Of a stretch of DNA of 48,728 bases, positions 24,928-33,514 are shown piece by piece (positions within the stretch are counted from its first letter, which is position 1; each line of letters begins with the position of its first letter). The DNA is from Porphyromonadaceae bacterium. GTDB taxonomy: Bacteria > Bacteroidota > Bacteroidia > Bacteroidales > UBA12481. The stretch is taken from positions 1 through 48,728 of the forward strand of contig QYQM01000084.1 of NCBI GenBank assembly GCA_007280905.1, in the 5' to 3' direction. The notes below the pieces were generated by a model. The model was not told the origin of the DNA. It was given only the letters and a program-made list of their open reading frames with translations, and did no database searches. The position numbers and the translations under genes are program-made.

Positions 24928-26499
24928 ATGGCACAACCCAGGCTGACCCCCAGGCAACGAATGATCAATATGATGTATTTGGTGCTGACGGCTTTGCTGG
25001 CATTGAATGTTTCAAGAGAAACCCTGGATGTTATCGCAAGAGTTAATAGAAGTCTTAACCAGTCTGTTGAAAGCTTTGCATCCAAAAATAATCTGACTTA
25101 CGCCGCTTTCGATTATGCATACCAACTGAACAAGGTTAAAGTAGGTCCCTACAAAGCAAAAGCCGATTCCGTTAAAGTCCGGTCGCAGAAAATGATCGAT
25201 AAAATTACCGAGTACAAATGGGCAATCGTTCGCGTAGCTGATGGCAAAAATGCTAACCTCGATAGCATCAAGTCGCAGGACCAGTTGAACATCCCGGCTC
25301 AAATCATGTTGGTAGACCAGATTCAGGTTAATGGTCAACGGATGAACCGGGCAAAAGATCTGAGAAATTCCATCGAAGACTATAGTAAATTCCTCCTGAC
25401 TGAAGTTGGCCAGAGTGATAGCGTTCTGATCGGTTCCATCCGGAAAAGTTTAACGGTTTCTGATCCAACCCCTACTACTTCCAGAGACAACGGACGTACC
25501 TGGGAACAGGATAACTTCGAATACCTGCCGCTAATCGGCGTAATCACGCTGATGACCAAAATGCAGTCCGATGTTCGCAATGCCGAATCTGATGTGCTGA
25601 ACTACCTTTACAGAAACATCGATGCACAATCCTTTAAGTTCAATATGCTTCAGGCTGTTGTGATCCCCACGACATCCAAAATGGTAGTTCAGGGAAATCC
25701 CTACGAAGCAAATATAATTCTGGCCGCTTTTGACTCGACTATTAATCCCAAAATCACAGTTGGCGGCCAAACGCTCCCTTACCGCGAAGGCCATGGGGTT
25801 TATACCGTAAACACCAGTAAACCAGGCAGTGTTAAATGGAATGGCAGAATCGATTACACGGCTCCCGATGGTACAATCAAAGGCTACACTTTTGATGAGG
25901 AATATGAGGTTATTCCCCCGACACTGATCTCTGCACCGACCAAAATGAATGCATTTTATAAAGGGGTCTCCAATCCTCTTATGATCAATGCAGTCGGAGC
26001 ATCAGCCAAGGATATTCATGTTGAAATGACCAATGCCGAAATTCGTCAGGTCGGCGATTTTCAATACGAAGTTTTTCCTAAGAAAGCAGAAGGCGTAGCG
26101 GTACTGACAGTTACAGCGATAATGAATGGCCGTACCCAGACTTACCCGACCCAGTCTTTTCGTTTATTTAAAGTGCCCGATCCAACTCCCAAAGTGGGAG
26201 GAAAGAACGGCGGCAGAATCGAGAAAAATGTGCTGCAGGCTCAAACAGGGGTTGTTGCAGATCTGGAAAACTTTCTGTTTGATATGAAATTTAAAGTCAA
26301 AGGATTTAAAGTCCTCGTTTTTTCCAGCGGCAACTTTGTTCAGGATGTAGCCTCCACCAGCGAACTTTTTACTGCTGAGCAGAAAAAGCTGATCAGTAGC
26401 AGAAAGAAAGACGACCTTGTGATCATCAACAATATCACTGCTTTAGGACCTGACGGAATTCCCCGTCAGCTTAATTCCATCACCTTTACAGTACAATAG
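24928..26499 (+). CDS. gldM: T9SS/gliding motor protein GldM (PorM)
   Basis: 523 residues: one inner-membrane helix at about 12-30 (MINMMYLVLTALLALNVS) that sits in the GldL pentamer, then a long periplasmic part of four domains that reaches the GldK/N ring (ending FSSGNFVQDVAS ... PRQLNSITFTVQ). Transmits proton-driven rotation across the periplasm. Length and order match the family. Translation starts right after an (AT)8 tract. Confidence 0.97.
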   Translation: MAQPRLTPRQRMINMMYLVLTALLALNVSRETLDVIARVNRSLNQSVESFASKNNLTYAAFDYAYQLNKVKVGPYKAKADSVKVRSQKMIDKITEYKWAIVRVADGKNANLDSIKSQDQLNIPAQIMLVDQIQVNGQRMNRAKDLRNSIEDYSKFLLTEVGQSDSVLIGSIRKSLTVSDPTPTTSRDNGRTWEQDNFEYLPLIGVITLMTKMQSDVRNAESDVLNYLYRNIDAQSFKFNMLQAVVIPTTSKMVVQGNPYEANIILAAFDSTINPKITVGGQTLPYREGHGVYTVNTSKPGSVKWNGRIDYTAPDGTIKGYTFDEEYEVIPPTLISAPTKMNAFYKGVSNPLMINAVGASAKDIHVEMTNAEIRQVGDFQYEVFPKKAEGVAVLTVTAIMNGRTQTYPTQSFRLFKVPDPTPKVGGKNGGRIEKNVLQAQTGVVADLENFLFDMKFKVKGFKVLVFSSGNFVQDVASTSELFTAEQKKLISSRKKDDLVIINNITALGPDGIPRQLNSITFTVQ

Positions 26500-26510
26500 A
26501 AAACGGCAAT

Positions 26511-27407
26511 ATGAAAAAAGTACGTGTTTTAATCTTAGCCCTGCTGGTTTTGGCAGTTACCCTGCCTTTATCGGCCCAGGTAAAAGATACAACCAAAACG
26601 ACGGATCCGTCGACCTGGTCGGGTTTGGATCTGGTCTATAAAAAGGAACATATCTTTAATAAAAAGCCTATCGAATATCCGCATGTCAGGGAAGCTGACA
26701 TCATGTGGTCCAAAGTGGTTTGGCGCATGATCGATCTGCGCGAAAAAATGAACCAGCCGCTCTATTATCCAACCAAAGTAGTTGGCGACCGCACGAACCT
26801 GATTGACTTGTTGCTGCAATCCATCAAGGACGGCGGACTCCAGGCTTATTCGGCACCACTCGATGATCCCAATGAATTCAAAGAGCCGATAAGTTATGAC
26901 CAGGTTATGACCAATTTCGATGTTAAAGACAGAATGATCGGTGTGTTGAATGTGGCAACAGGTTTGACTGACTCCACCAAAATTAAAGGAGAGATCAACT
27001 TAGATGAGGTTTTGCAGATTATGATAAAAGAAATGTGGTTCTTCGATCGCAAACGTTCAGTTCTCGATGTCAGGATCATAGGAATATGCCCGATCCGTGT
27101 ATTTTTTGAACCGGAAGATATCAACAAAGAGAATATTCAGAAGAAAAAACTATTCTGGGTAAAATACCCTGAAGCACGTCCTTTCCTGGCTCAGAAAGAA
27201 GTATTCAATGCTTTTAATGATTCTGAAATGCGGAGCTTTGACGAGATCTTTTATAAGCGGTTTTTTACCGGATTCATCGTTCAGGAAAGCAACGTCTATA
27301 ATAACAGGATTGTGGCTGACTATACCCTTGGCGTTGAATCGCTTCAGGAAGCTGAACGGATCGAAAACCTGATTTTCCAGTTCGAACACGATCTGTGGGA
27401 GTATTAA
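26511..27407 (+). CDS. gldN: T9SS/gliding protein GldN (PorN)
   Basis: 298 residues with a signal peptide (1-22, ends LPLSAQ). Periplasmic partner of GldK in the T9SS ring. Family features include WSKVVWRMIDLREKMNQPLYYP (about 66-87) and DRMIGVLNVATGL, and IIGICPIRVFFEPE. Last gene of the operon; its stop is 3 nt from the stop of the convergent manC, with no visible terminator hairpin between. Confidence 0.96.
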   Translation: MKKVRVLILALLVLAVTLPLSAQVKDTTKTTDPSTWSGLDLVYKKEHIFNKKPIEYPHVREADIMWSKVVWRMIDLREKMNQPLYYPTKVVGDRTNLIDLLLQSIKDGGLQAYSAPLDDPNEFKEPISYDQVMTNFDVKDRMIGVLNVATGLTDSTKIKGEINLDEVLQIMIKEMWFFDRKRSVLDVRIIGICPIRVFFEPEDINKENIQKKKLFWVKYPEARPFLAQKEVFNAFNDSEMRSFDEIFYKRFFTGFIVQESNVYNNRIVADYTLGVESLQEAERIENLIFQFEHDLWEY

Positions 27408-27410
27408 GAT

Positions 27411-28502
27411 TTAAATAAATTTTTCGCCTCCCCGCAACTTCACCTCATCCACAATCATCCGGATCTGCTGTTCGTCCTGCTTACGGCAAATCATGAGCAC
27501 GTCATCGGTATCCACGATAATATAATCATCGAGGCCCTGCACAACCGTCAGTTTTCCTTTGGGTGTATGAATAACATTACGATTTGCCTGAAAGGTGATG
27601 GCCTGGCCATTGCCAATACCGTTTCCCGATTCATCATGGATCAGATGGTCATACAGACTTCCCCAGGTACCTAAGTCGGACCAGCCAAAATCTGCACATA
27701 AAACAAATACATTATCAGCCTTTTCCATGATTCCATAATCTATGGATATCTTGCCGCAGGCTCCGTAAACCTGCCGGATGAAAGGGGTTTCTTCCGGGGT
27801 TCCGTACAAGTTGAGTCCATCATGGAATAATCCCTGAATTTCGGGGAGATATTTTTCAAAAGCCCGTGTGATCGATCCCAGCGACCAGATAAATATTCCT
27901 GAATTCCAGAAGAAATCGCCGCTTTCGACGAAAATCCGGGCCAGCTCAATATTCGGTTTTTCAGTAAAGGTTTTTACCGGCCGGAGGCACTTGTTTCCAT
28001 CGATGTCCTCATGCCCGTTCACCTGGATATAGCCATATCCGGTTTCCGGCCTGTTTGGCATGATTCCGAGGGTTAGCAGTACATCGCGGTTTTTAACAAA
28101 GTCGATCCCTTGCAGGATAATCCGGTTAAATTCCTGCTCATCTCCGATCAGATGATCAGATGGAGCTACGATAATGTTTGCATTGGGATTGATCATGGCA
28201 ATCCGTTGGTTAGCATAGGCTATGCAAGGTGCAGTGTTGCGGCGAAGCGGTTCAAGCAAAACCTGACTGGCTTTGATTTCCGGCAATTGTTCAAGAATCA
28301 GCGAACCATATTCTTCATTACTCACAATCAGGATGTTTTCTATCGGACAAATATCTCTGTAGTGGCGAATAGTTTGCTGCAGAAGGGTTTGACCGGTACC
28401 CAGAATGTCGAGGAACTGCTTAGGCTTGTTGGTGCGGCTGTAAGGCCAGAACCGGCTGCCGATTCCTCCTGCCATGATAACACAAAAATTATTCTTGTCC
28501 AT
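27411..28502 (-). CDS. manC: Mannose-1-phosphate guanylyltransferase
   Basis: Makes GDP-mannose from mannose-1-phosphate and GTP for surface glycans. 363 residues from the ATG at 28502; an upstream TTG at 28517 would overlap the sprT-like gene and is less likely. Nucleotidyltransferase signature MAGGIGSRFWPYSRTNKPKQF near residue 11, VAPSDHLI, FTEKPN and NSGIFIW. It lacks the C-terminal isomerase domain of bifunctional enzymes. Begins 4 nt after the SprT-like gene, so the two form an operon. Confidence 0.92.
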   Translation of the reverse strand: MDKNNFCVIMAGGIGSRFWPYSRTNKPKQFLDILGTGQTLLQQTIRHYRDICPIENILIVSNEEYGSLILEQLPEIKASQVLLEPLRRNTAPCIAYANQRIAMINPNANIIVAPSDHLIGDEQEFNRIILQGIDFVKNRDVLLTLGIMPNRPETGYGYIQVNGHEDIDGNKCLRPVKTFTEKPNIELARIFVESGDFFWNSGIFIWSLGSITRAFEKYLPEIQGLFHDGLNLYGTPEETPFIRQVYGACGKISIDYGIMEKADNVFVLCADFGWSDLGTWGSLYDHLIHDESGNGIGNGQAITFQANRNVIHTPKGKLTVVQGLDDYIIVDTDDVLMICRKQDEQQIRMIVDEVKLRGGEKFI

Positions 28503-28506
28503 GACT

Positions 28507-29112
28507 CTAAGATACAATTGTTTCTTTTACTTCTGCCATCGGATGCACAGAATATATCCTCGATGAAACAGGATCACAGCATTGATATCGCTTCCTGAGT
28601 TTTCGCCCCTTGATAAAGGTTTTTCCGTTTCGCAACGTGAACTGTGTTCCTTCGGGAAGGTCGGCAACACGAAGAACTCCGATATCTTCCACCGTTTTTC
28701 CCAGCAACCGGTTCAACTGTTCTGAGGAGCCTGACCCAATCAGTTTCCGCTTAAAATAGAACTGAACAATTGCAGCAGCAATCTTCCTATCCAGTAAACC
28801 GGCTTTCAGAACCTCCACCAGCAAATCCCTGAATTCATTTCTCCATGCAGGACCATGGGGACGAACCCTTCGTCCATATTTTTTCCAATTCCGGAAATGA
28901 GCAATCTCGTGCGCCAGAGTAATCAGAAATTCAACCGGATGCAGATCATGATTAACCGTTATATAAGCAGGACGACCATTACGGGGTACCCTGAAATCGC
29001 CATGTTTGCTGCGTCGGGTTTTAGACATCACTACGGATACAGGTGATGCAATCAGCCAACTGTTAACCAGCTCCTCTGATCCTTCCAATAAACGCGTTTT
29101 CCAAGAATCCAT
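28507..29112 (-). CDS. SprT-like zinc metalloprotein
   Basis: 201 residues with the zinc motif HEIAH and, downstream, HGPAW, the usual third-ligand region of SprT/Spartan-like proteases. The C-terminal part (about 110-200) has the shape of a small SH3-like or zinc-ribbon region with Cys-Cys (YQCCDP), not a full four-Cys ribbon. Substrate unknown; Spartan relatives cut DNA-crosslinked proteins, but that role is not shown for this branch. ATG 29112 is preferred over the ATG at 29118 only weakly. Confidence 0.82.
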   Translation of the reverse strand: MDSWKTRLLEGSEELVNSWLIASPVSVVMSKTRRSKHGDFRVPRNGRPAYITVNHDLHPVEFLITLAHEIAHFRNWKKYGRRVRPHGPAWRNEFRDLLVEVLKAGLLDRKIAAAIVQFYFKRKLIGSGSSEQLNRLLGKTVEDIGVLRVADLPEGTQFTLRNGKTFIKGRKLRKRYQCCDPVSSRIYSVHPMAEVKETIVS

Positions 29113-29162
29113 CGGCAATATTAAGTAATTTATTACTATCTTGGTTTAAAATTAGGTTGGTT

Positions 29163-29903
29163 ATGGGGATTCTGATAAGCCTCGGAAGATATATGGTTTT
29201 TGTACGGCGCATTTTTTCGAAACCCGAAAAACACGGAATTTATTTCCGCCAGATTTTTCGTGAGATTGATAAATTAGGAGTATCCTCGCTCGGAATCGTT
29301 GCCATCATCTCCTTCTTTATCGGGATGGTGGTCATCATCCACATGACTTCCAGTATTGGAAATCCCCTCATTCCAGTCTATTACTTTTCCTACACCACCC
29401 GTGATGTGCTGGTACTGGAATTCTCATCAACCGTTCTGTGCCTGATTCTTGCCGGAAAAGTCGGCTCCAATATCTCCTCGGAAATCGGCACCATGCGGGT
29501 TACTGAACAAATTGACGCACTGGAAACCATGGGGATCAACTCAGCATCATTCCTGGTTCAGCCAAAAATAATCGGCATGATGATCACCACCCCGGTTCTC
29601 GTAATACTGAGTATTTTTATCGGACTCATTGGTGGCTGGATTGTTTCCATTGCCGGCCACCTGATGACCAGTGCCGATTATATCCACGGAATCCGTTTTA
29701 AATACGACTCCTTTAAGGTTTTGTATACCCTGATCAAATCAGTGGTATTTGCTTTTCTGATCACTTCGATTTCGGCATATTTTGGATATTACACAAAAGG
29801 CGGGGCCCTTGAAGTTGGCCGGTCCAGTACGCTGGCAGTGGTTTACAGCATGATCATGATACTGATATCCAACTATCTGATTACACAAATCATGCTGGGA
29901 TGA
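29163..29903 (+). CDS. mlaE: ABC transporter permease, MlaE family
   Basis: 246 residues with about five or six membrane helices, beginning at the ATG at 29163 (the TTG at 29157 is an alternative). LGIVAIISFFIGMVVIIHM, SSEIGTMRVTEQIDALETMGIN (the coupling-helix region) and YFGYYTKGGALEVGRSST are MlaE signatures. Moves phospholipids between membranes with MlaF. The usual MCE substrate-binding partner (MlaD) is not encoded in this window. Overlaps mlaF by 4 nt. A -7-like TATCTTGG lies upstream. Confidence 0.94.
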   Translation: MGILISLGRYMVFVRRIFSKPEKHGIYFRQIFREIDKLGVSSLGIVAIISFFIGMVVIIHMTSSIGNPLIPVYYFSYTTRDVLVLEFSSTVLCLILAGKVGSNISSEIGTMRVTEQIDALETMGINSASFLVQPKIIGMMITTPVLVILSIFIGLIGGWIVSIAGHLMTSADYIHGIRFKYDSFKVLYTLIKSVVFAFLITSISAYFGYYTKGGALEVGRSSTLAVVYSMIMILISNYLITQIMLG

Positions 29904-30643
29904 TCAGAGTGGACAACATATCGAAATCATTCGACAAGAACGAAGCTCTGCTCGAAGTTTCAGCCGTGTTCGCTGAAGCCAAAACAAACCTGGTCATCGG
30001 TCGCAGCGGTTCGGGTAAAACCGTTCTGCTGAAATGCCTGATTGGCTTGCTTGAACCCGATAGCGGAGACATCTGGTATGGAAACGACCGGTTTACCGGA
30101 CTGGATTCCGATCAGCAAAGGAATTTCAGGCAGCAGATGGGTGTGGTTTTCCAGGGCGGAGCGCTGTTTGATTCGCTTACCGTTGAGCAAAATATCCGGC
30201 TACCCATGGATTTCTTCACCGATTGGACCCGTGATCAAAAACTGGAAAGGGTGAATTTCTGTCTCCAGATGGTTCACCTGCCGGACTCAAATAAGCTATT
30301 ACCGGCCGAACTCAGCGGCGGCATGAAGAAAAGAGTAGCCATTGCACGGGCTATTGCATTGAATCCCAAGTATCTGTTTTGCGATGAGCCCAACTCGGGC
30401 CTCGACCCGCAAACGGCCATCGTGATTGATAACCTGATCCATGAAATAACACTCGAATTCAAAATAACCACGGTGATCAATACCCATGATATGAATTCGG
30501 TGATGGAAATTGGCGATAACATCCTTTTCCTGTCGGAGGGACATAAGTGCTGGGAAGGCTCGCGCGAAGAAATCCTCACCAGCGATAACAAAGTGCTTAA
30601 TGATTTCGTTTTTGCATCAGAACTGATGAAAAAATTCAAATGA
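29900..30643 (+). CDS. mlaF: ABC transporter ATPase, MlaF family
   Basis: 247 residues. Walker A GRSGSGKT (about 34-41), Q-loop VVFQGGALFDSLTV, signature LSGGMKKRVAIARA, Walker B YLFCDEPNSGLDP and H-loop NTHDM, all intact. The ALFDSLTV segment is typical of MlaF. Energises phospholipid transport with the upstream permease. ATGA overlaps at both ends (with mlaE and the DUF4296 gene) indicate translational coupling. Confidence 0.95.
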   Translation: MIRVDNISKSFDKNEALLEVSAVFAEAKTNLVIGRSGSGKTVLLKCLIGLLEPDSGDIWYGNDRFTGLDSDQQRNFRQQMGVVFQGGALFDSLTVEQNIRLPMDFFTDWTRDQKLERVNFCLQMVHLPDSNKLLPAELSGGMKKRVAIARAIALNPKYLFCDEPNSGLDPQTAIVIDNLIHEITLEFKITTVINTHDMNSVMEIGDNILFLSEGHKCWEGSREEILTSDNKVLNDFVFASELMKKFK

Positions 30644-31005
30644 GTAAAATACGGATATACTCGCTGTTACTGATTCTTCTGGCACTGAGTTCCTGCGGAA
30701 ACAACCGGTCCGGATCTCAGGCAGGAATCTTATCTGAAAAGAAAATGGTTGAACTGCTTGTGGATACACATCTTACCGATGCCATTCTGTTTGCTGACAA
30801 CTCCCGGTCGGATGAGAAACGCGATAAAGCTCTGTTCTATTACCCGTCACTTCTTGAAAAACACGGAATCACCAAAACCCAGATGGACTCATCGGTGGCC
30901 TGGTATATGAGAAATCCTGCAGCTTACGCGCGGGTCTATGAACAGGTGATGAAGGATCTGGAAAAACTGCAGGCCGCTGACAAAAAGAAAGAAATAACCG
31001 AGTAA
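30640..31005 (+). CDS. DUF4296 lipoprotein
   Basis: 121 residues; lipobox LSSC with Cys19. The helical body (KMVELLVDTHLTDAIL, then YYPSLLEKHGITKTQMDSSVAWYMRNP) matches the DUF4296 family found across Bacteroidota. Function unknown; the start overlaps the mlaF stop by 4 nt, so a link to the lipid transporter or envelope upkeep is possible but is only inferred. Confidence 0.85.
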   Translation: MSKIRIYSLLLILLALSSCGNNRSGSQAGILSEKKMVELLVDTHLTDAILFADNSRSDEKRDKALFYYPSLLEKHGITKTQMDSSVAWYMRNPAAYARVYEQVMKDLEKLQAADKKKEITE

Positions 31006-31014
31006 CATTCCGGA

Positions 31015-32187
31015 ATGCGAAAATTCTCAGCCCACAGGATCTACCCGGTCAGCGGCCTGCCCATCTCCTTTGGTATTATTGAGACAGCCGACGACGGAAC
31101 CATCCTGAACATCCGGAACACAGGCGGGCAGCCGATAGAGGAAGCCGGGCTCGAATTCTATTCGGGTATAATCATTCCCGGACTGGTTAATGCCCATTGC
31201 CATCTTGAATTGTCACATCTCGCCGGTTTGATCCCTCAGCGTACCGGTATCACCGGCTTTGTTTCGGCGGTAAGCAAAATTCGTTCATCCGATCCGGAAA
31301 AAATCCGGCAGGCAGCAAACAACGCCGATCGAAAAATGTACCGGGATGGAGTATCCGGTGCCGGAGACATCAGTAACACTGGTATCACCTTATCAACCAA
31401 GCAGGACAGCCGGCTTCAGTACCATACCTTCGTTGAAGTGTTCGGACTGGATAAAGCAAACGCAGCGATCAGGTTTGAGCAGGCACTCCAATTGGCAAAA
31501 GCATTTAACGATGCCGGTCTGCCCCACTCTATCTCTCCCCATGCTCGCTATTCTGTAGGGGTTGACCTTTGGGAACTTATAACCCGGGAAATTACGCTGA
31601 CCAGGCGCATCAGCATTCATCTAGACGAGAGTCCGAATGAGCGTGAGCTTCTGGAACACCGCACCGGTATTATGGCTGAGAATTTCCGGCAAGCCGGTTT
31701 CGATCTGACCAGCATACCCGATGAAGCCTCCGACGTTTTCAAATTACTTGGCAAATATTTGCCCGATTCGGATTGGATCCTGGTGCATAATACAATCACG
31801 GATCCCCTGCCAGCACCGGGCAGTCTGAAGTCTGGGGTCTATTGGGTTCTCTGCCCCCGGTCAAACCTATACATCGAAAACCTTTTACCGGATATTGAGG
31901 GGTTTGCAGCCAGCGGGCTTACCGTTTGCCTGGGAACCGACAGCCTCGCCTCAAACCTTAACCTTTCGGTGTTGGATGAGATGAAAACGATCATGGAAGT
32001 GGTGCCAGGAATTGCCTTTGATACCGTTTTACGGTGGGCCACCTTAAATGGAGCCTGTGCATTAGGGATGGAGAAAAATCTGGGCACCATCGAAAAAGGC
32101 AAGAACCCGGGCCTGGTAAATATTCCGGTTTTTGATTGGAACAAGGACCGGCTATCTGCCGAAAGCAAGTCCATCCGCTTGATTTAA
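31015..32187 (+). CDS. Amidohydrolase (cytosine/aminofutalosine deaminase-like)
   Basis: 390 residues of the COG0402 metal-dependent hydrolase group. Metal and catalytic motifs: NAHCHLELSH near 60-69, SPHARYSVG, HLDESPNERELL, LVHNT, and LGTDSLASNLNLSVLDEM. Members deaminate purine-like or triazine compounds; the set of residues fits a one-metal deaminase, and aminofutalosine deaminase is one possible role, but no other futalosine-pathway gene is in the window. 9 nt after the DUF4296 gene, so likely in the mla operon. Confidence 0.8.
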   Translation: MRKFSAHRIYPVSGLPISFGIIETADDGTILNIRNTGGQPIEEAGLEFYSGIIIPGLVNAHCHLELSHLAGLIPQRTGITGFVSAVSKIRSSDPEKIRQAANNADRKMYRDGVSGAGDISNTGITLSTKQDSRLQYHTFVEVFGLDKANAAIRFEQALQLAKAFNDAGLPHSISPHARYSVGVDLWELITREITLTRRISIHLDESPNERELLEHRTGIMAENFRQAGFDLTSIPDEASDVFKLLGKYLPDSDWILVHNTITDPLPAPGSLKSGVYWVLCPRSNLYIENLLPDIEGFAASGLTVCLGTDSLASNLNLSVLDEMKTIMEVVPGIAFDTVLRWATLNGACALGMEKNLGTIEKGKNPGLVNIPVFDWNKDRLSAESKSIRLI

Positions 32188-32190
32188 GGC

Positions 32191-32598
32191 TTATTCAAAG
32201 CCCTTCGACCGCATATAATCCGGAGCCTCTGAACCAAACACGGTGATATAGTTTAGAAACCATCCCATCATGAATTCAATCAATTCTAAGCAGATATCAG
32301 TTTCACCCTGGCTAAATCGCTGCTGAAAACGGGATATCCCGGAGGTAAAACGCTGATGCTCTTTCTTATAGTCGGAAAACGGAATGGCAGGTGCTTCCCT
32401 GATGGCCATCTCCTTTTTCGCAAAATAGTCCTCAATATAAAAAGCCAGCCTATGAACGACCAACGGCAACCGTGTAGCGCAGTTTTTTGAGTTGCAGATA
32501 TCAATCAATTCATTGACAATATCCAGATAGTTTCTCCGGTGATTATCCAGATAATTTAAACCCGAAGAATACTCCTTTTCCCACCTGATCTTTTCCAT
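32191..32598 (-). CDS. Hemerythrin-like protein with lost iron ligands
   Basis: 135 residues with the bacteriohemerythrin four-helix layout (starts KIRWEKEYSSGLNYLDNH). Aligned by eye with canonical bacteriohemerythrin, only His20 and His81 remain of the seven iron ligands. The HxxxE position reads Tyr58 and Lys62, the first His of HxxxH is Tyr77, and the last His is Tyr118 with the Asp missing. A normal oxygen-binding di-iron site is therefore unlikely. It is convergent with the amidohydrolase (3-nt gap) and stands alone on its strand. Confidence 0.7.
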   Translation of the reverse strand: MEKIRWEKEYSSGLNYLDNHRRNYLDIVNELIDICNSKNCATRLPLVVHRLAFYIEDYFAKKEMAIREAPAIPFSDYKKEHQRFTSGISRFQQRFSQGETDICLELIEFMMGWFLNYITVFGSEAPDYMRSKGFE

Positions 32599-32696
32599 TG
32601 TTAAGGTTATTAAAGTAAACAGGAAATGTCTGGAAAAGGTAATCCCTGGTTAACCTCCTCAAAATGATAAATATCACCATATCGTGGCAAATCCAC

Positions 32697-32704
32697 TATC
32701 TTTA
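32697..32704 (+). promoter_or_regulatory. Probable -7 element of the radical SAM gene
   Basis: TATCTTTA, one mismatch from consensus. Transcription would start near 32711, after the first in-frame ATG at 32684 but before the ATG at 32729, supporting the shorter protein. No clear -33 is seen. Confidence 0.4.
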
Positions 32705-32728
32705 TTCCCCCAATGGATACTGCTTATT

Positions 32729-33505
32729 ATGGCTACTTTTTTGTTTGACGATATCATTTTCGGTCCTGTAAAAAGCAGGCGACTTGGTGCTTCGCTGGGC
32801 ATCAACCTCCTTCCCACAACCGGAAAATTCTGCAATTTCAATTGCATTTACTGCGAGTGCGGGTGGAGTTCCGGATCAGATCTAAGAACCCGGCTGCCCT
32901 CGCGTGAAGAGTTACGTATTCGCCTTGAAGAAAAGCTCTTACAAATTCAAGGCCTTAGAACCAAACTCAACCGGATCACATTTGCCGGGAACGGAGAGCC
33001 TACCCTTCATCCCGATTTTCCGGGTATCATAGCAGATACCATCGGGATACGCGACCGGATTGTCCCCGGTGTTAAAATTGCGGTTCTGTCAAATGCGTCT
33101 AATCTGGATAACCCGGAAATATTTGATTCGCTCGGAAGGATCGAAATGAACATTCTGAAACTGGATTCAGCGAATGAACAGACAGTAAAACTGATGAACC
33201 AACCGCCCTTAGGTTATCGTGTCGACCGGGTGATTGAAGGAATGATGCGGTACAAAGGCCGTTTCGTCCTCCAAACCCTCTTTGTGAAAGGTGAGTTCGG
33301 CGGAATTCACGTGGATAATTCCGGAGAAAAAGAGGTTAAGGGTTGGTTAGAAGTGGTTAAGAAAGTGAGGCCGGAAATGGTAATGATTTATACGATCGCC
33401 AGGGATACACCGATACAAACCCTTCAGAAAATAAAGCCGGAAATCCTGGATAATATCGCCGGTGAGGTCCGTCAGCTCAATATCCCTACGCAGGTTTCGT
33501 ACTAA
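32729..33505 (+). CDS. Radical SAM protein, COG0731 (Tyw1-like) family
   Basis: 258 residues from the ATG at 32729, where the family opening FDDIIFGPVKSRRLGASLGI follows directly. The cluster motif is CNFNCIYCECGW (CxxxCxxC plus an extra Cys). THFAGNGEPTLHP-type sequence (ITFAGNGEPTLHPDF) is the glycine-rich SAM region, and KLDSANEQT follows. The group is named after wyosine-tRNA enzymes, but the bacterial members have no proven reaction. Followed after 9 nt by a glycosyltransferase gene. Confidence 0.87.
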   Translation: MATFLFDDIIFGPVKSRRLGASLGINLLPTTGKFCNFNCIYCECGWSSGSDLRTRLPSREELRIRLEEKLLQIQGLRTKLNRITFAGNGEPTLHPDFPGIIADTIGIRDRIVPGVKIAVLSNASNLDNPEIFDSLGRIEMNILKLDSANEQTVKLMNQPPLGYRVDRVIEGMMRYKGRFVLQTLFVKGEFGGIHVDNSGEKEVKGWLEVVKKVRPEMVMIYTIARDTPIQTLQKIKPEILDNIAGEVRQLNIPTQVSY

Positions 33506-33514
33506 TTCATAAGC

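Noticed and set aside
28507-28517. TTG start of manC at 28517
   Set aside because: It would overlap the stop of the SprT-like gene and add five residues not typical of the family; the ATG at 28502 is better.
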